A DNA stretch of 64,000 bases from an uncultured Oleiphilus sp. (GCA_913020045.1 CAJWBE010000012.1:1-64000), one strand, 5' to 3'. Counted from the stretch's first letter, positions 18,336-26,847 are shown. Notes: a model not told the origin generated them from the letters alone. Made by a program: numbers and translations.

Positions 18336-19757
18336 CTAATCCGTTGAGTGGACTGGGCCCAAAAACTTGCTTTGTGCCACGGCGCGCAAGTTGGGGTCGG
18401 TAAGAGACTGACTGATAAACTCAATAGGACTGCTTGCTTCTAACAATTGTTCTGGGGCGACTTCAAGAATAATCGTATAGGTTATTACTTCGCCAGCACC
18501 AATAGGTAAATTTTCCTGACTGACCTTGACCGGAAACGAACTCCTCACCGACAATCTAAAGGTGTCCTTAGTTTCGCGCTTGTTCACCAATTTAAGCGTA
18601 TAGAAGTTTTCAATTTGACCTAAGCCATTTTCAACATAAAGCGAACCCCGGTCCCTCAATGCTGATAATTCGGCTTGCGGACGCTGCGCCATCACGCTAA
18701 TAAAAATACTGATCGCCATTATTAGCGCCGCCCCATACCCAATGGTTCCAATATTGAATGTACGCTGTGGTTTGCCTGTGGTGAATTCCTTTTCCGATGC
18801 GTAACGAATTAATCCCTTGGGGGAGTTTATTTTTGTCATAATGCTATCGCAGGCATCAATACATAAAGCGCAACCAATGCATTCGTATTGAAGGCCATCC
18901 CTGATATCAATTCCCGTAGGGCATACCTGAACGCACATTTGGCATTCAATACAGTCACCTAGATTGGGTTTTTCGCTTTGTTTTGAGCGATGTCCGCGAG
19001 GTTCACCACGCTGCTGATCATAGCCAACAATCATGGTGTTTTCGTTAAACATGACTGACTGGAACCTAGCATAGGGACACATATAGATGCATACTTTTTC
19101 TCGCAACCAACCAGCATTTAAATATGTGGCTAAGGTGAAAAATGCGATCCAGAATATTGCCCAGCCACTCGACAATGATAAGCTGAAAAGGTCAGCTGTC
19201 AGACTGCGAATAGGATAAAAATAGCCGACGAAGGTGACGGCTGTTGCAAATGCCAGTATCAACCAGCTGATATGTTTACCCGACTTCTTGAGCCATTTTC
19301 GGAGGCTGTTTCGCTCCTGATCTAGTTTGATTCGCTGGTGTCGGCTGCCCTCAAAGAATTCCTCCAACCAGATAAACATAAGTGACCAAGCCGTTTGCGG
19401 ACAGCTATAGCCGCACCAGATTCGACCTAATAGTCCGGTAATGAAAAACAGTCCGAATGCGCAGATAATCAATGCGAAAGCCAGTAAGGTGAAATCTTGC
19501 GGCCAGAATATGGCTCCGAACAAGTAAAATTTTTGCACCTCCAAATCGAAGAGCACGAGTGGATTGCCTTCAATTCTGATCCAGGCAAACGAAAAATACA
19601 TGGCCATTAACAAGGATAACGAGACGCTCCTGATGCGCTGGAAAAATCCTGTCATCCGGCGTACGTAAATTTTGCCTCGCTGCAGATAGCCGTTAGATTG
19701 GTCTGGAGTTTCGCTCTGCTGTTCTTGAACATCAATGAGAGTAATTGTCGTTTTCAT
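18336..19757 (-). CDS. ccoG: CcoG/FixG/RdxA membrane ferredoxin
   Basis: Starting at the ATG at 19757 (MKTTITLIDVQ), which has GAGG six bases upstream, gives 473 residues; a longer frame begins at 19787 without a ribosome site. The protein has an N-terminal NapH/CcoG-like membrane part (helices in about 40-200, with GYSCPQTAW), two 4Fe-4S motifs (CIECQMCVQVCP and CIGCALCIDACD, roughly 250-300), another helix and a C-terminal Ig-like FixG domain. CcoG reduces copper during cbb3 oxidase assembly. Here it lies in an operon with a sirohaem reductase rather than with ccoNOP or ccoIS. It may serve as an electron donor; that part is inference. Confidence 0.9.
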   Translation of the reverse strand: MKTTITLIDVQEQQSETPDQSNGYLQRGKIYVRRMTGFFQRIRSVSLSLLMAMYFSFAWIRIEGNPLVLFDLEVQKFYLFGAIFWPQDFTLLAFALIICAFGLFFITGLLGRIWCGYSCPQTAWSLMFIWLEEFFEGSRHQRIKLDQERNSLRKWLKKSGKHISWLILAFATAVTFVGYFYPIRSLTADLFSLSLSSGWAIFWIAFFTLATYLNAGWLREKVCIYMCPYARFQSVMFNENTMIVGYDQQRGEPRGHRSKQSEKPNLGDCIECQMCVQVCPTGIDIRDGLQYECIGCALCIDACDSIMTKINSPKGLIRYASEKEFTTGKPQRTFNIGTIGYGAALIMAISIFISVMAQRPQAELSALRDRGSLYVENGLGQIENFYTLKLVNKRETKDTFRLSVRSSFPVKVSQENLPIGAGEVITYTIILEVAPEQLLEASSPIEFISQSLTDPNLRAVAQSKFLGPVHSTD

Positions 19758-19805
19758 GCTTAACCTCAAGCGATTGGGTCGTGACATTGCAAATTTTGAT
19801 TGGGC

Positions 19806-20255
19806 TTAAAATTCGCGTTTTGGACTGTGTTCTAAAATGTACATGGCGTGGTCGAAGTCACTGTCATCCCGTAATGAAAATGAAGTCACTCCGCACTCTT
19901 TAAACTGGGCCATTTGGTCTAGCAGGAAATTCCCAGAAACCCTCAACTCACCCTTATACCCAAGCGCTGTACTAAGTTGTTTTGCCAAAGAAAACGCCCG
20001 CCCGTCTGCAAAAGAGTCGACGTGAATATTTAGCAAGGGAAGAGAGAGTATTAGCTCCGTTATTTGTTGCAGTTCAGTGCCCACGCCAAACCATGCCCCA
20101 ATCCAGGTTTGAGGCAGAGGCCATTGTGATTTATCGTGCAATCCGTTTAGAGGGACAATGGAAAACCATGGGTAATCTCTATATTTGTCCGCAGGCTGAT
20201 TCACTTTTAGCCAAGGGTCCTTTATTAACATTCCCTGTTTAATTTGCATGGCCAT
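19806..20255 (-). CDS. DUF934-family protein, sulfite/nitrite reductase partner
   Basis: A 149-residue soluble protein of the DUF934 type (WSIVPL-like opening, GVGTELQQI, SFADGRAFSLAKQL, FLLDQMAQFKECGV, ending in a short FSLRDD tail). Members are nearly always encoded next to ferredoxin-type sulfite/nitrite reductases and cysH-like genes. Their biochemical job is unknown. The start overlaps the end of the reductase gene by 17 bases and has AAGGAGG seven bases upstream, so the two are translated together. Confidence 0.85.
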   Translation of the reverse strand: MAMQIKQGMLIKDPWLKVNQPADKYRDYPWFSIVPLNGLHDKSQWPLPQTWIGAWFGVGTELQQITELILSLPLLNIHVDSFADGRAFSLAKQLSTALGYKGELRVSGNFLLDQMAQFKECGVTSFSLRDDSDFDHAMYILEHSPKREF

Positions 20256-21903
20256 AAACAGCCTCCTTAAAAGGGTTGATGCCGACTCTTAGATAGGTGT
20301 CGATGAATCGTTCATCTTCTTGACGACGAGATAGGTAAGTTTGAATGATGTTTTCGATGGCATTAGGAACATCATGTTCGGCGACGGAAGGGCCTAGTAT
20401 TTTTCCAAGAGTTGATTCATTGCCTTTTCTTCCACCTAAAGTAATTTGGAAATATGGCGCCCCTTTTTTGAGTACACCAAGAATGCCAATATTGGCAAGG
20501 TGATGGTGCGCGCAGGCGTTCATGCAGCCTGAAATATTGAAGCTCAAATCGCCTATGTCATAGACATAGTCAAGGTTTTCGAACCTAGTTTGAATCGCTT
20601 GTGCTAGGGGGATTGATTGAGTGTTGGCTAGGCTGCAGTAATCTAAGCCGGGGCAGCAGATTATGTCATGAATTGTTCCGATAGTAGGTGCAGCAAGATC
20701 CTTTTGAATCAAGTGTTTCCAGAGGGCGTATAGGTCGGTTTCCCTTACATCGGCAAGTACTAAATTTTGTTCATGGGTGCTGCGAACGACGCCGAAAGAA
20801 TACTGATCTGCGAGCGTGGCAATTGCCAGTAGTTGGTCTGTTGAGACATCACCTGGAGCATTATTCGGGCTTTTGAGCGAGAGTGTAACGGAGCGATATC
20901 CACCTATTTTGTGGACATGAGTGTTCTGTTTCAGCCAACGTGAAAAAGACGGATTTTTGCGCTTCAGGGTAATCAAAAAAAGATCGGCATAGCTTGAGTC
21001 GAGCTGTTCATAGGGCGGAGGCAGAAAATGCGTAGCAATTGAATCGATGCGCGAAGGTGAAAGGAAAGAAACCTCTTCTTGAGTGTGTTTAAACTCCTCG
21101 TCTACCTGTTTTTTGAAGGCTTGTATGCCTATAGATTTGACTAGGATTTTTATCCGCGCCTTATACTTGTTGTCGCGGCGGCCATGCAAATTGTAGACAC
21201 GAATAATCGCCGTCAGGTAAGCCAGAATTTCCCGCTCAGGCACAAATAAAGCCAGAGTGGAGCCGATCACAGGCGTGCGGCCAAGTCCACCTCCAACGAT
21301 TACTTCGAAGCCCTTGCCCAATTGCGAGTGCTGTTGGACTCGTAAGCCAATATCATGGGCCTGCAGCATGGCGCGGTCGGTTTTCGCCCCAGTAATCGCT
21401 ATTTTAAATTTGCGTGGTAGGTAAGCAAACTCTGGGTGCCCGATAGACCATTGCCGAATCAGTTCGCAGTAAGGGCGTGGGTCAATCAATTCGTCTTGTG
21501 CAACACCTGCAAAGGCGTCTGAGGTGATATTTCGAATGCAGTCACCGCTAGTTTGCACTGAATGCATGTCGACTTCGGCAAGCATACCCAGTACCTCGGC
21601 GATATCCTCCATGGCAATCCAATTGAACTGCACATTTTGGCGAGTAGAAATGTGGCAAAAGCCTTGGTCGAATTGCCGTGCGATCCGAGCAAGAGCACGC
21701 AGCTGGGACGACGACAGCATGCCGTAAGGGACAGCGACTCGCAGCATGGGAGCGTGGCGCTGAAGGTAAAGGCCTTGCCTTAAACGAATGGGGCGAAATT
21801 CTTCGTCACTGATCTTTCCGTCCAAATAGCGTTGCAGCTGATGCTGAAAGATCTGTCTTCGTGCCTGAAGGTCGGCACGATCGTTTTCGTTGTAATGATA
21901 CAT
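20239..21903 (-). CDS. Sirohaem-4Fe4S nitrite/sulfite reductase
   Basis: The 554-residue protein has two ferredoxin-like half-domains and two sirohaem/iron-sulfur half-domains. The N-terminal GFCHISTRQNVQFNWI motif and the cluster ligands CPGLDYC (Cys-x5-Cys, about 416-422) and GCMNAC (Cys-x3-Cys, about 458-463) are intact. Such enzymes reduce sulfite to sulfide or nitrite to ammonia using six electrons. The two activities cannot be told apart by eye. DUF934 downstream favours assimilatory sulfite reduction. The gene leads an operon (DUF934, CcoG, EamA). Upstream there is a sigma-54 promoter at 21986-22001 and a palindromic enhancer at 22073-22103. The Shine-Dalgarno is weak. Confidence 0.9.
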   Translation of the reverse strand: MYHYNENDRADLQARRQIFQHQLQRYLDGKISDEEFRPIRLRQGLYLQRHAPMLRVAVPYGMLSSSQLRALARIARQFDQGFCHISTRQNVQFNWIAMEDIAEVLGMLAEVDMHSVQTSGDCIRNITSDAFAGVAQDELIDPRPYCELIRQWSIGHPEFAYLPRKFKIAITGAKTDRAMLQAHDIGLRVQQHSQLGKGFEVIVGGGLGRTPVIGSTLALFVPEREILAYLTAIIRVYNLHGRRDNKYKARIKILVKSIGIQAFKKQVDEEFKHTQEEVSFLSPSRIDSIATHFLPPPYEQLDSSYADLFLITLKRKNPSFSRWLKQNTHVHKIGGYRSVTLSLKSPNNAPGDVSTDQLLAIATLADQYSFGVVRSTHEQNLVLADVRETDLYALWKHLIQKDLAAPTIGTIHDIICCPGLDYCSLANTQSIPLAQAIQTRFENLDYVYDIGDLSFNISGCMNACAHHHLANIGILGVLKKGAPYFQITLGGRKGNESTLGKILGPSVAEHDVPNAIENIIQTYLSRRQEDERFIDTYLRVGINPFKEAVYGHAN

Positions 21904-21985
21904 GGTGTTAATGGCACTTATGAGAGGGTTTAAACGCTACTCACAACGATATTGCGCGAAGCCGGTGCGTGATTACAGCTTGTTT

Positions 21986-22001
21986 TGCAATGCATATGCC
22001 A
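21986..22001 (-). promoter_or_regulatory. Sigma-54 (-24/-12) promoter of the reductase operon
   Basis: On the minus strand the sequence TGGCATATGCATTGCA has GG and GC exactly ten bases apart and agrees closely with the RpoN consensus TGGCAYR-N4-TTGCW. Transcription would start around 21975, giving a leader of about 70 bases before the reductase ATG at 21903. The gene next to it encodes a sigma-54 activator. Confidence 0.8.
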
Positions 22002-22072
22002 TGCGTAGTGAATAGATTAAGTATTTGAAAATACTAATAAAATATTAAATTTTAACTTGAGGGATGCTTTGA

Positions 22073-22103
22073 TGCGCGATATATCGACACGATATATCGC
22101 GCA
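22073..22103 (-). promoter_or_regulatory. Palindromic enhancer (UAS) for the sigma-54 activator
   Basis: TGCGCGATATATCG (22073-22086) and CGATATATCGCGCA (22090-22103) are perfect inverted 14-mers around ACA. The centre lies about 90 bases upstream of the -24 element, the usual place for an activator dimer site. A second short inverted repeat (AGTATTT/AAATACT, 22020-22035) and an AT-rich stretch lie between enhancer and promoter, where DNA bending is expected. Confidence 0.7.
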
Positions 22104-22221
22104 TAGGCGGCATGTCGTGCCTAGCAATCATAAAACAGTTTTTGCGAGTAGATGGGTGGATATCTTTCGAGGGCGAGCAGCTGGGCTAGCGCTTTGGATG
22201 TGATTTCGGGGCGGATAGTCG

Positions 22222-23667
22222 TTAGGTTCTAATGCCTAGCTTTTTCAATTTTGAACGGAGTGTGCTCGGTGGAAGATCCAATAGTGCAGCCGCCCCCTTT
22301 TTGCCACCAATGACTCCTTTTGTTGCCTGCAATGCCTGTTCAATGTAGCTTTTCTCGGCATGCGCCAGTGTCATAGTAGGGCGTTCTATTAGCGGTGCCG
22401 AGAGCCTTGCCGGCAAGTGCAGGGGGGCAACCACCAGAGTCGGAGGTAAACAAACGATGGCCGCTCGCTCCAATACGTTTTGGAGTTCGCGAATGTTTCC
22501 TGGCCAGTCATACTGCATGAGCTGCTCAAGTGTTGCGTTTGACGCATGAAGAAACTGTTTGCCAAGTCGATGATTTAATTTTTTAAGGAGGTGATCGACC
22601 AGCATGGGAATATCTTCTTTTCGCTCTCGCAGAGAGGGCGCATTAATTGGAAAAACACTTAGACGATAATACAGGTCGCGGCGAAATTCCCCGTTCTCAG
22701 TCATCTCCTGCATCGAGCGATTCGTGGCCGCAATAATCCGAACATTTACCTGCTGAGTGGTACTACTTCCCAAGCGTTCGAATTCACCCTCTTGCAGGAC
22801 ACGCAGCAACTTGACCTGTATCTCGAGTGGCAACTCACCCACTTCATCCAGAAACAAGGTGCCGCCGTCAGCGAGTTCAAAACGGCCGATGCGTTGTTTC
22901 ATTGCACCTGTAAAGGCGCCTTTTTCATGGCCGAATAATTCACTTTCAACCAGACTTGCAGACATGGCTCCGCAATTGACTTTTACGAGGGGGCGGTTGT
23001 GTCTTTTGCTAGCGCTATGGATGGAGCGCGCGATAAGCTCTTTTCCTGTGCCACTTTCACCTTGAATTAGGACAGTTGAGTCAGTCGGAGCAACATGCTC
23101 GATTTGCGTCAGAATCTGATTTAGGGCAGGTCCTTGGCCGACGATGTGCGAAAAATTATGTTGCGATTGGATTTCATCCATTAAATATCGATTTTCTGCC
23201 TGTAGCTGCTCTTTCAAGCGCTTAACTTGCTGCAGAGCGGCTTTCAGGTCTCGCTCGGACTGTCTGCGTTCGGATATATCTTTGAATACGATGACAGCTC
23301 CCACAATATCACCGTGGCGCTTGATGGCGGTCGCAATATATTCAACGGGAAATGAAGAGCCATCCTTGCGCCAGAACACTTCATTGTCACACTCTCGTTG
23401 TAAGCCATCTTGAAGCGTCTGATATACCGGGCAGGTATGTTTTGGGTAGTGGGTACCGTCCTCATGGGAGTGATGGTGAAACTCGTGAACAACCTTGCCA
23501 ATTAGGTCGGCTTCCGGCCAGCCTGTCATACGCTCGGCAGCGGTGTTAACAAAGGTTGTATATCCTCGCCTATCGAGCCCATAAACGCCTTCGCCAACGG
23601 ATGTTAGGATCAGCTCATACCTGCTTTTTAGAGACTCAGTGTCGTCGGGCAAGCCAGATTTGGTCAT
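22222..23667 (-). CDS. Sigma-54-dependent activator with PAS sensor
   Basis: The 481-residue protein has a PAS domain (about 12-130; GVYGLDRRGYTTFVN and VIVFKDISERR), a short coiled coil (about 132-165), and an AAA+ domain. That domain carries Walker A GESGTGKE (about 200-208), the sigma-54 contact loop GAFTGA (about 248-253) and Walker B GGTLFLDEVGELP. A Fis-type helix-turn-helix (GAAALLDLPPSTLRSKLKKL) ends the protein. It is complete for RpoN activation. It lies 318 bases upstream of the reductase operon, on the same strand, with a -24/-12 promoter and a perfect palindrome between them. It is therefore the likely operon activator. The PAS ligand is unknown; redox, nitrite or a sulfur compound are plausible. 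Confidence 0.92.
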   Translation of the reverse strand: MTKSGLPDDTESLKSRYELILTSVGEGVYGLDRRGYTTFVNTAAERMTGWPEADLIGKVVHEFHHHSHEDGTHYPKHTCPVYQTLQDGLQRECDNEVFWRKDGSSFPVEYIATAIKRHGDIVGAVIVFKDISERRQSERDLKAALQQVKRLKEQLQAENRYLMDEIQSQHNFSHIVGQGPALNQILTQIEHVAPTDSTVLIQGESGTGKELIARSIHSASKRHNRPLVKVNCGAMSASLVESELFGHEKGAFTGAMKQRIGRFELADGGTLFLDEVGELPLEIQVKLLRVLQEGEFERLGSSTTQQVNVRIIAATNRSMQEMTENGEFRRDLYYRLSVFPINAPSLRERKEDIPMLVDHLLKKLNHRLGKQFLHASNATLEQLMQYDWPGNIRELQNVLERAAIVCLPPTLVVAPLHLPARLSAPLIERPTMTLAHAEKSYIEQALQATKGVIGGKKGAAALLDLPPSTLRSKLKKLGIRT

Positions 23668-23855
23668 GTTTAGTTACCTTTCGAGAGCTGAGTTATTTCG
23701 ATTACAGCATCTCTTATCTTATAAGAAAAGAAAATAGAATTGCTTCGAGATTTATCAGAGTCGTCGGCGTTTCATGACTATCGATCTGTTCTGTGGTTGT
23801 GAATGATAAGAGTCATTCGGTTCCAATGTTTTAGAGCTTACTCTTGATATTTTGA

Positions 23856-23950
23856 ATGTATATGCATGTATGTTCATAGTATTGCGCAATCTGAATATTG
23901 CCTCAATCTCGAATTGCGTAAAGCGAACCGAGTACTAAGTCAGATTTACG
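23856..23950 (+). pseudogene. Fragment of a marR control region and 5' end
   Basis: Bases 23897-23950 are identical over 54 positions to bases 26878-26931, the 5' coding part of the intact marR gene. Just upstream is ATGTATATGCAT (23856-23867), one mismatch from the ATGCATATGCAT element before the intact gene. After 23950 the similarity stops at once and no start-to-stop frame remains. It is a truncated duplicate left at the edge of an insertion. The 23668-23855 and 23951-24224 flanks hold no gene I can support. Confidence 0.85.
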
Positions 23951-24224
23951 CAGGTATGCACTCTATCTGACCGCAGGTGTACATAGGTTTTTATGCCCTG
24001 TATATGCCTCCTTACAAATATTGACAGTTACGGATCAATACTCGATGCAATTTAACGGTCTTGCTTCAGGAGCAGCCCGAGCCGCTATAAGGGAGCGCCG
24101 AAGGCAGCAAAACAAGCGTTTTTTGCAGGTAATTGTTAGGCTGCGCCGCCATATTGCCTCGCGGTATTTCCCACTTTGTCTTTCTTTCAGGTCAGGCATA
24201 TCGAAATGGAGCAAGTGAGTGAAT

Positions 24225-24550
24225 TTATACTGGTTTAATGCCGCACAATTCAAGGATAGTTTGCTTCATTTGATTATGGCCGAGCATTCTATAGGTCAAA
24301 CGAAAATACCTTGGCGGTGTGTCCATCGTTGTGAATAACTGAGCGCTTCTGTCTTCCAGCAAACGACCCCAAAATTGCGATTTTTCATGATGCTCAAACG
24401 CAAACCCTTGTAAAAAGACCCGACCTAGAGCGCCATTGAGTATAGCGGGCATTGCTCCCACCAAATTGGGTAGAAAAAGGCGATATGATCCGCGCATTCA
24501 ATGCTATCTCGAAAGTGCGCCACAGGCGCGAAGTTGATTGGCTTGTCTAG
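24225..24550 (-). pseudogene. Broken flavodoxin-like NAD(P)H quinone oxidoreductase
   Basis: Two frames on the minus strand together spell the C-terminal two thirds of a flavodoxin-fold quinone reductase. The first runs from LDKPINFAPVAHFRDSIECA through DHIAFFYPIWW. The second runs from GAMPAILNGALGRVFLQGFA to FTTMDTPPRYF and MKQTILELCGIKPV, a typical family ending. One G is missing at about 24457, between WW and GAM. The first 50-60 residues, with the FMN-binding Gly/Ser loop, are gone: the glyoxalase gene stops at 24573 just upstream. The gene is therefore both truncated and frameshifted, probably by insertion of the neighbouring cassette. Confidence 0.85.
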
Positions 24551-24572
24551 CTGCGTTTCTTCAAGATGATTT

Positions 24573-24959
24573 TTATTTTTGAATCAGTTCAATTTTATAA
24601 CCATCAGGATCTTCCAAGAACGCAATTATTTCATCACTACCAGCCAGTGGTCCGGCTTCACGAATTATGTTGCCGCCTGATGCTTTAATCTGACTACACG
24701 CGTCGTAACAATCATCAACGCCAATCGCAATATGACCAAATGAATTGCCCAATTCATACTTATGAACACCATAATTATAAGTTAACTCTAAAACACATGT
24801 CTCAGACTCTTTTCCATACCCCAAAAAAGTTAAGGAAAACCCTTGATCAGGTTGATCAAAAGTTCTGAGTACGTCCATACACATTATTTTCGTATAGAAC
24901 CTAATTGACTCTTCAATGTTAGATACTCTTAACATCGTATGAAGTATTCTATTCATCAA
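24573..24959 (-). CDS. Glyoxalase I-like vicinal oxygen chelate protein
   Basis: The 128-residue product fits lactoylglutathione lyase. It has HTMLRVSNIEESIRFYTKIM at the start, LELTYNYG near residue 58, FGHIAIGVDD and FLEDPDGYKIELIQ at the end. The metal ligands His7, Glu59, His77 and Glu124 expected for GloA appear to be present. The enzyme turns the methylglyoxal-glutathione adduct into lactoylglutathione. It is the third gene after a tautomerase and a secreted protein, under a divergent TetR gene. The sequence looks lower in GC than its neighbours, hinting at acquisition as a cassette. Confidence 0.9.
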   Translation of the reverse strand: MMNRILHTMLRVSNIEESIRFYTKIMCMDVLRTFDQPDQGFSLTFLGYGKESETCVLELTYNYGVHKYELGNSFGHIAIGVDDCYDACSQIKASGGNIIREAGPLAGSDEIIAFLEDPDGYKIELIQK

Positions 24960-24987
24960 AGTGTTCTCCGTTTAATCCTGTTTAAAA

Positions 24988-25025
24988 CATCACTAGCCCT
25001 TACAATTTGATTGGGGCTAGCGATG
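24988..25025 (-). terminator. Intergenic hairpin before the glyoxalase gene
   Basis: CATCACTAGCCC (24988-24999) and GGGCTAGCGATG (25014-25025) pair with one mismatch, and weaker pairing extends outwards by about eight bases. It lies between the secreted-protein stop and the glyoxalase start and may partly end the upstream transcript. Confidence 0.5.
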
Positions 25026-25037
25026 TGTTCAACTGCA

Positions 25038-25499
25038 TTAAGATTTACATATTTCGCCACTGTAACGAACGAGTCCTTCCATATTATTCAAATCGACTAA
25101 GCCGTAACTTTTAAAACTTCCCTCGTAACCTTTCAATGTTCCAGTGGTTGAGCCTTTCTCAATGGAGTAATCAATTTCAATCATAAAATTACCATTTTTA
25201 CCCGGAACAGCTGTTAAATCAGCATGATCTACCGTGTGAAAAGAACCGCCGCTATCATTCAGAAAATAGTGATTCAAATCCATCTCCAATCCGCTCTTGG
25301 TTTCTCGTTGAGCCGTAATGGTTCCGCTGGCTGCGCTAACACTTCCAATCAATGCTGCGGTGATTCTGATCGTTCCATCAGTTTGAGGTGAGAATGTTGG
25401 CATGGCTACGCCACCTATTGGTGTACATATTTTTTGTCCGGCAATGGCACCTGAAGATACAATAACTGACAAACTTACTGCTGCTATTTTTTTAAACAT
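25038..25499 (-). CDS. Hypothetical secreted protein
   Basis: The 153-residue product has a clear signal peptide (MFKKIAAVSLSVIVSSGAIA, cleavage before GQ). The mature part is about 130 residues, mostly predicted beta-strand (repeated TGTITAQRE, IEIDYSIEKGSTTGTLKG), with one Cys near each end (Cys25, Cys151), which could be disulfide-bonded. I do not recognise the family; the repeated Gly/Thr-rich strands suggest a small beta-barrel. It lies in one run with the tautomerase (upstream) and glyoxalase (downstream), all leftward from the TetR-regulated divergent region. Its job is unknown. Confidence 0.8.
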   Translation of the reverse strand: MFKKIAAVSLSVIVSSGAIAGQKICTPIGGVAMPTFSPQTDGTIRITAALIGSVSAASGTITAQRETKSGLEMDLNHYFLNDSGGSFHTVDHADLTAVPGKNGNFMIEIDYSIEKGSTTGTLKGYEGSFKSYGLVDLNNMEGLVRYSGEICKS

Positions 25500-25563
25500 A
25501 TGAGTTCTCTTTTAAAATATTAAAGTGGTTAAGAATGACTCTCTAGACAATAGAAACGGCTTA

Positions 25564-25992
25564 TTAGCCTCTAGAAATTTCTGCACCAATTTCTTCATCG
25601 GTCATAGCTACTCCATTAAAATTCCAAGACCCATCTACTGTATGAATGACATTTGTGTAAATGTTTTCTACCGGCTGCTTTCCACCTGACAACGCCCGAA
25701 TAATTTCAGTTGCTTCAGCAAAATGTGCCAATTGAATATCTCTTGAAGCAAAAGCAAACGCAGGTACTTTCCATTCCATCCAAACACCTGAGAAGGGCTT
25801 TCCGCCCGAAAATGTTGTTTGTTTAGGTAATATCGAAACATGAGCCGTAATATTAGGTGTCATTACTGTGTTACCTAAGAGCCCATGGTGCGTAAGCATT
25901 GAATCAGTAATTTTTGAAATTGCTTCTTTGACTGAAGCCAGAGGTATAACGCCTTCAGTAAGTGTGAGAGTTAATGGCAAGGTGTTCTCCAA
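25564..25992 (-). CDS. Tautomerase-like protein
   Basis: A 142-residue protein resembling a group of longer 4-oxalocrotonate tautomerase-like proteins: LTLTEGVIPLASVKEAISKI, HHGLLGNTVMTPNITAHV, KVPAFAFASRDIQ, then ALSGGKQPVENIYTNVIH and DGSWNFNGVAM. The catalytic N-terminal proline of the short family is absent: Pro is at position 6 after MENTL, unless processing occurs. Function is therefore uncertain. It is the first gene of the leftward run facing a TetR gene, with three palindromic operators between them. Confidence 0.75.
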   Translation of the reverse strand: MENTLPLTLTLTEGVIPLASVKEAISKITDSMLTHHGLLGNTVMTPNITAHVSILPKQTTFSGGKPFSGVWMEWKVPAFAFASRDIQLAHFAEATEIIRALSGGKQPVENIYTNVIHTVDGSWNFNGVAMTDEEIGAEISRG

Positions 25993-26055
25993 TAATCGTT
26001 AAGTTGGTTGTTTGTGATCGACCTTATCTATTCGGTCTTTCAAGTGCGCTATCAA

Positions 26056-26140
26056 AATATAGTGATCGTTATATTCTGATTGCGCTACGGTATATAGCGA
26101 TCACTATATTGTCAACTAAAATATAGCGATCGCTATAATT
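26056..26140. promoter_or_regulatory. Three TetR operators in the divergent promoter region
   Basis: Related palindromes with core ATATAG(T/C)GATC(G/A)CTATAT are centred at about 26065, 26100 and 26129. The third (26119-26140) is nearly perfect (AAATATAGCGA / TCGCTATAATT); the first two each match at 8 of 10 arm positions. They fill the space between the tautomerase start (25992) and the TetR start (26197). Repression of both transcripts by that TetR is the obvious reading. Confidence 0.75.
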
Positions 26141-26196
26141 ATGGTTCGAAAATAGCTAGAATTGGCTTACATGAAGTGCTTAAGGATATTGAAACG

Positions 26197-26793
26197 ATGA
26201 AAGCAAGCAAAAAAGAAGAAACAAGACAACGCATCATTGTCGCGGCAAGTGAGGGCTTTCGCAGCAATGGCTTTTCAGGTATTGGAGTCGATGGGATAGC
26301 CAAAAAGGCAGGCGTAACTTCGGGGGCCTTTTATTCTCACTTGAGGTCAAAGGATGGTGCATTTGAAGCCGCCTTATTACTGGGTCTCGATGAGGTAATC
26401 ACCGCTATTCCGGACTTCCAAGCTCAGCATGGTACAAAATGGGTTGCCGCTTTCTCAGGGTACTATCTGGGCCAAACGCATAGAGATAACCTTTCAGGTG
26501 GTTGTGCAATGACCACACTGTCACCCGAAGTTGTTCGTGCTAAACCCGAATTAAAGGCACTATACGAAAAAAAAATGATCGAAATAACAACGCTAATTGC
26601 TCAAGGTCTCAGTGGAAATTCGCATGAAGAGCGTTTATCGAGGGCTTGGAGCTTATTAAGTGTTTTAATTGGAGGATTAACAATGGTTAGGGCAGTGGCT
26701 TCTAATAGCACTGCTCAGGTCATCGCTGACTCTATAATTCGTACAGCTATCAATGCAGCCGGTGAAATGGAAGAGCCTGTGGTACAGAATTAA
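26197..26793 (+). CDS. TetR/AcrR-family repressor of the tautomerase-glyoxalase cassette
   Basis: Starting at the ATG at 26197 (MKASKKEETRQRII) the product has 198 residues; AAGGA lies about 10 bases upstream. The TetR helix-turn-helix is clear (GFSGIGVDGIAKKAGVTSGA and FYSHLRSKD, about 25-55). The C-terminal part carries LSGGCAMTTLSPEV, as in the YxaF/DhaS-like TetR group. It is divergent from the tautomerase-secreted protein-glyoxalase run, with three palindromes between, so it most likely represses that run and itself. The ligand may be a reactive electrophile. Confidence 0.92.
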   Translation: MKASKKEETRQRIIVAASEGFRSNGFSGIGVDGIAKKAGVTSGAFYSHLRSKDGAFEAALLLGLDEVITAIPDFQAQHGTKWVAAFSGYYLGQTHRDNLSGGCAMTTLSPEVVRAKPELKALYEKKMIEITTLIAQGLSGNSHEERLSRAWSLLSVLIGGLTMVRAVASNSTAQVIADSIIRTAINAAGEMEEPVVQN

Positions 26794-26835
26794 TAAAGGC
26801 AACTTAGGATATTACGTATTTTTTCTTGACGTTAA

Positions 26836-26847
26836 ATGCATATGCAT
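26836..26847 (+). promoter_or_regulatory. MarR operator element in the marR promoter
   Basis: ATGCATATGCAT lies between a TTGACG -35-like element (26826-26831) and TAAATT (26849-26854), a place where a bound repressor would block RNA polymerase. The same 12-mer recurs upstream of the hydrolase (27301-27312), and with mismatches upstream of the RND gene (28151-28162) and in the marR remnant (23856-23867). Confidence 0.6.

Noticed and set aside
24050..24141. attC-like site (GTTAGGC ... ATTTAAC, about 92 bases apart) near the cassette
   Set aside because: The two seven-base cores fit the loose integron consensus, but the inner arms do not pair well and no integrase gene or further attC sites are seen between the cassette genes.
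24988..25033. Long imperfect hairpin considered as an integron attC site
   Set aside because: Its outer ends have the opposite polarity (GTT...AAC) to attC; a transcript hairpin explains it better.
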